The notes under the pieces were generated by a model. The model saw only the letters and a program-made list of their open reading frames with translations, did not search any database and was not told the origin of the DNA. From Actinomycetota bacterium (lineage in GTDB: Bacteria; Actinomycetota; Thermoleophilia; Solirubrobacterales; Solirubrobacteraceae), in NCBI GenBank assembly GCA_005883215.1, contig VAYS01000017.1, forward strand, positions 62,477 to 126,476: a stretch of 64,000 bases of DNA, in the 5' to 3' direction. Of this stretch, positions 59,472-64,000 are shown in pieces. Positions within the stretch are counted from its first letter, which is position 1. Every line of letters starts with the position of its first letter. Position numbers and translations under genes: made by a program.

Positions 59472-60665
59472 CTATTGGCGTCGACGCAGCCCGAGGATGC
59501 TGAGCAAGAACGACGAGAAGAAGACCTGGATGCCGACGATGATCAGCGCGGCGGCGAGCACCGCCAGGCGCTCTTCGGCCAGGGACCCCAAGCCCCGTCG
59601 GATCCAGTCGACCAGGATCACCACCGCGGCGGCGAGGCCCAGAAGCCCGATGCCACCCCCGAGCAGGAGACCGTGCTCGAGCCGAAAGCGCGCGCGCATG
59701 CGCTCAAACCAGGGGTCGGTCTCGCCCATGAAGTAGCTGCCGTACGCGCGGGCGCACAGCCCGAGCGCCAGTACCTGCACCCCAACGATCATCAGCAGCG
59801 CTCCCGCGATCTCGGTGTGGAGATCCCAGCGCCGGCCGAGCACGTCGACGTGGGCCAGCACCCCCACCGCGATCACCGTCCCCAGACCAGACATGACGGC
59901 CCCGGGCAGGATGAACAAGTGGGTGGGGCTGTGGATGAGCAGATAGCGCAGATGGCGCCATCCGTCGCGGAAGCTTTGAAGCTTGGAGTAGCCGCTGCGG
60001 GGGTGGTACTCGATCGGCAGCTGGCGGATGGCCAGGTTCTCCTTCGAGGCCCGGATCACCATCTCCGAAGCGAACTCCATCCCCCCCGTGCGCAGGTCCA
60101 GGCGCGGGAGCACATCCCGACGCACAGCCCGCATCCCGCAGTGGGCGTCCTTGACCCCGGTGCGGAAGAACAGGTTGAGCATGCCGGTCAGGACCGGGTT
60201 GCCGACGTAGCGATGAAGCCAGGACATCGCCCCGGGCCTGATGTTCTCCATGCGGTCCCCGATCACCAGCTCGGCCCCGGACTGGAGCTCGCGCACGAAG
60301 CGCGGGATCTCGGCGAAGTCGTAGGTGAGGTCGGCGTCGGCCATGACGATGTAGTCGCCGCGGGCCGCGGCGAACCCCGCCAGGTAGGCGCTGCCGTAGC
60401 CCTGCCGGCGCTCGTGCACCACGCGCGCCCCGGCCGCCTCGGCGAGCGCAGGACTGCCGTCGGTGGAGCCGTTGTCCACCACCACGATCTCGCCCGAGAT
60501 CCCGGTTTCCGCCAGCGCCGCGGACGCGGCGCCCACGCAGCGCCGGATCGCTTGGGCCTCGTTCAGACACGGTATGACCACCGAGACCACAGGAGCGCCG
60601 GTGGGAGTACCCACCTCCGCGCCGGGAGCAACCACACCCGAGGTGCTGTCTCGAGCCGTGCTCAT
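59472..60665 (-). CDS. DPM1-like GT2 with C-terminal transmembrane helices
   Basis: The 397-residue product has a GT-A domain (residues ~25-245: VVSVVIPCLNEAQAIRRCVG, IVVVDNGSTDGSPALAEAAG, YGSAYLAGFAAARGDYIVMA, DADLTYDFAEIP with DAD as the metal motif, VKDAHCGMRAVRRDVLPRL) and four hydrophobic helices after residue ~250. It is the membrane-anchored DPM type that loads a sugar onto polyprenyl phosphate. ATG at 60665 was chosen since the open frame above is intergenic. It precedes the large membrane protein by 9 bp, consistent with supplying its lipid-linked donor. Confidence 0.88.
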   Translation of the reverse strand: MSTARDSTSGVVAPGAEVGTPTGAPVVSVVIPCLNEAQAIRRCVGAASAALAETGISGEIVVVDNGSTDGSPALAEAAGARVVHERRQGYGSAYLAGFAAARGDYIVMADADLTYDFAEIPRFVRELQSGAELVIGDRMENIRPGAMSWLHRYVGNPVLTGMLNLFFRTGVKDAHCGMRAVRRDVLPRLDLRTGGMEFASEMVIRASKENLAIRQLPIEYHPRSGYSKLQSFRDGWRHLRYLLIHSPTHLFILPGAVMSGLGTVIAVGVLAHVDVLGRRWDLHTEIAGALLMIVGVQVLALGLCARAYGSYFMGETDPWFERMRARFRLEHGLLLGGGIGLLGLAAAVVILVDWIRRGLGSLAEERLAVLAAALIIVGIQVFFSSFLLSILGLRRRQ

Positions 60666-60729
60666 GTCGTATGTAGCGTAGGGCCTGGACCTGCCGTGGC
60701 AGCATCGGTTCCGGCGGACTCCGTCGACC

Positions 60730-61899
60730 ATGCGCATCGCCATCGTCTACGACTGTCTGTACCCCCACACGGTGGGAGGGGCTGAGCGCTGGTACCGCCA
60801 ACTCGCGCGCCGGCTGGCCGCGGCGGGACACGACGTCACCTACCTCACGCTGCGCCAGTGGGAGCGCGGGCAGGACGCCGGCTTTGACGGGGTGAAGGTC
60901 AGAGCCGTCGGCCCGCGCATGGCCCTGTATGCCGGGGGCCGGCGGCGGATCCTTCCGCCCGTGGTCTTTGGCCTCGGGGTGGGGTGGCACCTGCTTCGCC
61001 GCGGTCGTCGCATCGACGTCGTGCACACGGCGTCGTTCCCCTACTTCTCGCTGTTGGCGGCGGCCGGCGTGAGGCGCGTCGGGCGCTTTGACCTCGTGGT
61101 CGACTGGCACGAGGCGTGGACGCGCGAGTACTGGGTCGAGTACCTGGGCCGCTTGCGGGGCCGCATCGGCTGGGCCGTGCAGGGCCTGTGCGTGCGGGTC
61201 GGTCAGCGCGCGTTCTGCTTTTCCCGCCTGTACGCGGAGCGGCTGCGCCGGTGGGGCCTGCGCGGACCGCTGCGCGTGCTCGAGGGCCAATACGACGGCG
61301 ACCTGACGCCGCGCGAGCCGCAACCGGCCGAGCCGCTCGTGGTGTTCGCCGGACGCCACATCCCTGAGAAGCGCGTGCCGGTCCTGATCCCGGCGATCGC
61401 AGCCGCGCAAGACCGCATACCCGACCTGCGGGCCGAGATCCTGGGCGACGGGCCCGACCGCCCCCGTGTCCAGCGCCTGGTCGCCGAGCACGGCCTGGAA
61501 CACGCGATCGGGCTGCCGGGATTCGTCGCGGCCCCGGAGGTGGAGCGGACGTTGGCGCGGGCGCTGTGCCTGGCGCTTCCCTCCCGGCGCGAGGGCTATG
61601 GCCTGGTGGTCCTGGAGGCGAGCGCGGTGGGGACCCCCAGCCTGGTGGTCGCCGGGCCCGATAACGCGGCGACCGAACTCGTGGAACACGGCGTCAACGG
61701 ACTGGTCGTCGACTCCGCCGACCCCGAAGCGCTAGCCGAGGCGATAGTGCAGGTCCACGCCGCGGGAGACGCGCTGCGCGCCTCGACCGCCGCCTGGTTC
61801 GCCGACCACGCCCGGCGACTTTCGCTGGCCCATTCGCTGGAAGCGGTAGTGGAGGCCTACGCCGGGGGGGACGGCCGCCCGCTCAGCGCTCGCCGGTAG
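60730..61899 (+). CDS. GT4 glycosyltransferase
   Basis: The 389-residue GT-B enzyme: MRIAIVYDCLYPHTVGGAER acceptor-side start, WHEAWTREYWVEYLGRLRG, LVVFAGRHIPEKRVPVLIPA donor domain and PSRREGYGLVVLEASAVGTP with the E-x7-E motif. The last 43 bp overlap the convergent GT4. ATG at 60730 has no strong ribosome-binding site but is 65 bp from the divergent DPM-like gene, enough for a promoter. Confidence 0.88.
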   Translation: MRIAIVYDCLYPHTVGGAERWYRQLARRLAAAGHDVTYLTLRQWERGQDAGFDGVKVRAVGPRMALYAGGRRRILPPVVFGLGVGWHLLRRGRRIDVVHTASFPYFSLLAAAGVRRVGRFDLVVDWHEAWTREYWVEYLGRLRGRIGWAVQGLCVRVGQRAFCFSRLYAERLRRWGLRGPLRVLEGQYDGDLTPREPQPAEPLVVFAGRHIPEKRVPVLIPAIAAAQDRIPDLRAEILGDGPDRPRVQRLVAEHGLEHAIGLPGFVAAPEVERTLARALCLALPSRREGYGLVVLEASAVGTPSLVVAGPDNAATELVEHGVNGLVVDSADPEALAEAIVQVHAAGDALRASTAAWFADHARRLSLAHSLEAVVEAYAGGDGRPLSARR

Positions 61900-63002
61900 C
61901 TGGCCACCGTCCCCTGGGCGGTGCGCTCCCACGTGTACTGCGAGGCGCGCGCCCGCCCGCGCCCGATCAGGTCCTCGGCGAGCCTCGCGTCGGACAAGAT
62001 CCTGCTCACCGCCGCGGCGATCTCGCGCTCGCTTTGCGGATCGAAGCGCAGCGCCGCGTCGCCAGCGACCTCGGCTACCGCCCCCGTGCTCGAGCAGGCG
62101 ATGGGGACCCCGCGAGCCATCGCCTCCAGGACGGGCAAGCCGAATCCCTCATACAGCGACGGATACACGAAGGCGGCGGCGAGCGCGTAAAGCCCTTCCA
62201 GCGTCTCCGGCGAGACCCAGCCCAAGAAGCGCACGTCGCCGTCGATCCCCAGCCCGCGCGCGAGGTCCTCTAGCTCGGCCTGATGCTCTGTGGGGTAGCC
62301 GGGAAGGACGAGGACCGGCCTTTCGGCCGAAGGCAGCGCGGCGAGCGCCCGCAACAGCCGGCCGAGGTTCTTGTGCGGGCGCTTGGCCGAGACCGACAGC
62401 AGCACGCGTCGGTCGCGCAGGGCCAGCGTGCTCCGCAGGTCGCCTTCTCCGACCGGCCCGGCCGCCGGCGCCGCTCCCGGGCCCTCGGCGACGACGTCGA
62501 TGCGCTCGGGCGCCAGGCGCAGATAACGCACCAGGTCGGCGCGGGTGCTCTCCGATACGGCGATAACCCGGTCCGACCGGCGCACGGCCAGCGACACCAA
62601 CCCGCGCATGCCCAGGGCCCGTGCGCCGAAGTGGGCCTCCGGACGCACCCGGTGGATCAGGTCGTGCACGGTCACCACCCGGCGAAAGCGGCCCCGCGCG
62701 GGGGCGGTGTTGGCGAGCGAGTGAACGAGCGCCATCCCGTGGCGCTCGGCCAGGCGCGGCAGCAGCAGCTGCTCGCCGAAGATCCACTGGAGGCGGTCGG
62801 AGGAGCGGACGGGAACGGTTACGGCGGGGATGACGTCGCCCCACGGGCCCTCGCCGGCGCGCGCGGTCTCCCGGTTGACGAACGCGGTGAAGCTCAGGTC
62901 GGGGGCGGCCGCCACCAGCCGCGGGATCAGCTCACGGGCGACGACCTCGGTCCCGCCGGTCTCGCCCGGGACCAGGAACAGGAGGTTGAGTCCTACGCGC
63001 AC
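61857..63002 (-). CDS. GT4 glycosyltransferase (mannosyltransferase-like)
   Basis: The 381-residue GT-B enzyme starts at GTG 63002 (VRVGLNLLFLVPGETGGTEV). RRVVTVHDLIHRVRPEAHFG and VIAVSESTRADLVRYLRLAP are typical of bacterial mannosyltransferase-like GT4s, LLSVSAKRPHKNLGRLLRAL opens the donor domain, and PSLYEGFGLPVLEAMARGVP has the E-x7-E motif. The 104-bp space before the next, divergent GT4 probably holds both promoters. Confidence 0.88.
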   Translation of the reverse strand: MRVGLNLLFLVPGETGGTEVVARELIPRLVAAAPDLSFTAFVNRETARAGEGPWGDVIPAVTVPVRSSDRLQWIFGEQLLLPRLAERHGMALVHSLANTAPARGRFRRVVTVHDLIHRVRPEAHFGARALGMRGLVSLAVRRSDRVIAVSESTRADLVRYLRLAPERIDVVAEGPGAAPAAGPVGEGDLRSTLALRDRRVLLSVSAKRPHKNLGRLLRALAALPSAERPVLVLPGYPTEHQAELEDLARGLGIDGDVRFLGWVSPETLEGLYALAAAFVYPSLYEGFGLPVLEAMARGVPIACSSTGAVAEVAGDAALRFDPQSEREIAAAVSRILSDARLAEDLIGRGRARASQYTWERTAQGTVASYRRALSGRPSPPA

Positions 63003-63106
63003 GGCGCAGGGAGCGTAATCCGGGCCGAGCACCACGACGGTTTGAGCCCAACGAGCGCAGCTGGGAACGCCGCTATCGTCCGCGCCACCCGTGGCCGGGC
63101 GCCCGC

Positions 63107-64000
63107 ATGCGGATCGTCTACTTCACCGACACCCGCGAGATCGGGGGCGCGGAACGCAACCTGATCGACATGGCCCAGGCGGCGACGGCGGCCGGTCACG
63201 AGGTGCTGCTCGGCGCCCCCCAGGCCCAGCTGGTCGCGTGGCTGCGCGAGCAGGCGCCCGGAGCTCGCGTCGAGACGGTGGCCGATGACGACTACTTCGA
63301 CGCCCGCGACGCGCCGGGCCGTGCGGCGCGGCTCTCCCTCGCCTTTGGCGCGCTGGTCCGATGGCTGGCCTCGATCTCCCCCGACCTGCTGCACGTCAAC
63401 AACGGCGGCTTCCCGGGTTCGGACCTGTGCCGGCTCGCGCCGTTCGCCGGCCGTTTGGCCAGGGTGCCGCGCCGGCTGATGACCGTGCACTCCAACCCTT
63501 GGGAGCGCGAACGGCTCTCGACCCCGGCGCTCCAGTCGCTGGCCGACCGAATCGTGTGGGCCAACGTCGAGGCCGTGCTGTGTCCTTCTGACTCGGTAGC
63601 CCGGGGGCTGATCAGGGCGCGCGGCATGCCGCGGAGCCTGGTCCGCCACCTGCACTACGGGGTCCCCGAGCCCCCTCAGGACCCGACGGCGGTGGCCGAG
63701 ATCCGGGGTCGCCTGGCGCCCAACGGCGAGCTCCTGGTGGGCCTGGTCTCCGCCCGCCCGGTGGCGAGCAAGGGCTATGACGTCTTCGTCGATGCGCTGG
63801 GCCTGGTTCGCGGTGCGGTGCGGGGAGCGATCGTCGGGCCGGTCCCCCTCGGGCTGGAGGACCGCATCGCCCGGCGCGAGCTCGGAGACCGGCTGGCGCT
63901 CGAGGGCCGCCAGCCGCGGGTGGGGTCGTTCTTCGGGGCGTGTGACGCTTTGGCGGTGCCCTCGACCGCCGAGGAATGCATGCCGCTGGTGATCCTCGAG
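63107..64000 (+). CDS. GT4 glycosyltransferase (C-terminus cut by window edge)
   Basis: From ATG 63107 the frame stays open to the last base (298 codons). MRIVYFTDTREIGGAERNLI is the GT4 N-terminal loop, HVNNGGFPGSDLCRLAPFAG and MTVHSNPWERERLSTPALQS continue the acceptor domain, LVGLVSARPVASKGYDVFVD opens the donor domain, and the fragment ends VPSTAEECMPLVILE, which already contains the E-x7-E motif. Only the last ~60-80 residues should be missing. Partner genes lie beyond the window. Confidence 0.85.
   Translation, partial: MRIVYFTDTREIGGAERNLIDMAQAATAAGHEVLLGAPQAQLVAWLREQAPGARVETVADDDYFDARDAPGRAARLSLAFGALVRWLASISPDLLHVNNGGFPGSDLCRLAPFAGRLARVPRRLMTVHSNPWERERLSTPALQSLADRIVWANVEAVLCPSDSVARGLIRARGMPRSLVRHLHYGVPEPPQDPTAVAEIRGRLAPNGELLVGLVSARPVASKGYDVFVDALGLVRGAVRGAIVGPVPLGLEDRIARRELGDRLALEGRQPRVGSFFGACDALAVPSTAEECMPLVILE

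Noticed and set aside
58299..60785. Long + strand open frame of about 828 codons
   Set aside because: It is antisense to the large membrane protein and the DPM-like GT2, is rich in Arg, Gln, His and Pro, and shows no domain motif. High-GC coding strands commonly leave the opposite strand open.
59704..61689. Long minus-strand open frame of about 661 codons
   Set aside because: It crosses the GT4 at 60730-61899 antisense and the DPM-like gene out of frame; composition is Arg/His/Gln-rich and no protein family is visible.

Overview
The window is high-GC DNA, dense in genes, with very frequent GTG starts, 4-nt GTGA/ATGA gene overlaps and strong G/C preference at third codon positions. Together with an HU protein, an actinobacterial-type CtaA and large multi-domain glycosyltransferases, this suggests a chromosomal segment from a high-GC actinobacterium, perhaps of the Thermoleophilia/Solirubrobacterales type. 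That placement is inference from protein style; no rRNA or taxonomic marker is present.

Almost everything serves surface-polysaccharide assembly. Left edge (1-5.5 kb): an O-antigen ligase/polymerase (cut by the window edge), a secreted glycosidase-like protein that lacks its nucleophile segment, three further exported proteins, a zinc-ribbon peptide and HU. From 5.7 to 11.9 kb: methyltransferases, a double glycosyltransferase (GT) and an FkbM-type methyltransferase. From 12.0 to 15.8 kb: rmlC and ctaA, apparently once divergent neighbours, now separated by a 2.2-kb insert carrying a DUF2079 membrane protein and bounded by two copies of the old rmlC/ctaA junction. From 16.2 to 27.4 kb: a membrane protein, coiled-coil GT2 enzymes, genes for a dTDP-3-acetamido-3,6-dideoxyhexose (FdtA-like, FdtB-like, hexapeptide acyltransferase) and an overlapping GT2/ATP-grasp/amidohydrolase trio. 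From 27.5 to 43.9 kb: many GTs, a DPM-like GT2 with DUF2304, a GT11 fucosyltransferase, a GDP-fucose-synthase-like reductase and a first Wzm/Wzt ABC exporter. From 43.9 to 53 kb: a 1217-residue GT-GT-methyltransferase fusion and a second Wzm/Wzt exporter whose ATPase has a C-terminal glycan-recognition extension, followed by two GTs. From 53 to 64 kb: a broken GT2, a methyltransferase, large membrane proteins and GT4 enzymes, the last cut by the right edge.

How it fits together: nucleotide sugars (dTDP-deoxyaminosugar, GDP-fucose) are made by RmlC, FdtA/B and Fcl-like enzymes, with missing steps outside the window. Cytoplasmic GT2, GT4 and GT11 enzymes build lipid-linked chains, methyltransferases and an acyltransferase decorate them, two ABC systems export them, and GT-C-like polytopic proteins plus an O-antigen ligase act on the outer face of the membrane.

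The locus also shows active turnover. I see at least six broken or relic genes (12.6, 14.8, 37.2, 40.2, 41.2-42.0 and 53.0-53.9 kb), an internally deleted glycosidase and an orphan coding fragment at 54.7 kb, as expected for a serotype-like locus under recombination and selection for variation. No rRNA, tRNA, CRISPR array or recognisable insertion sequence was seen.
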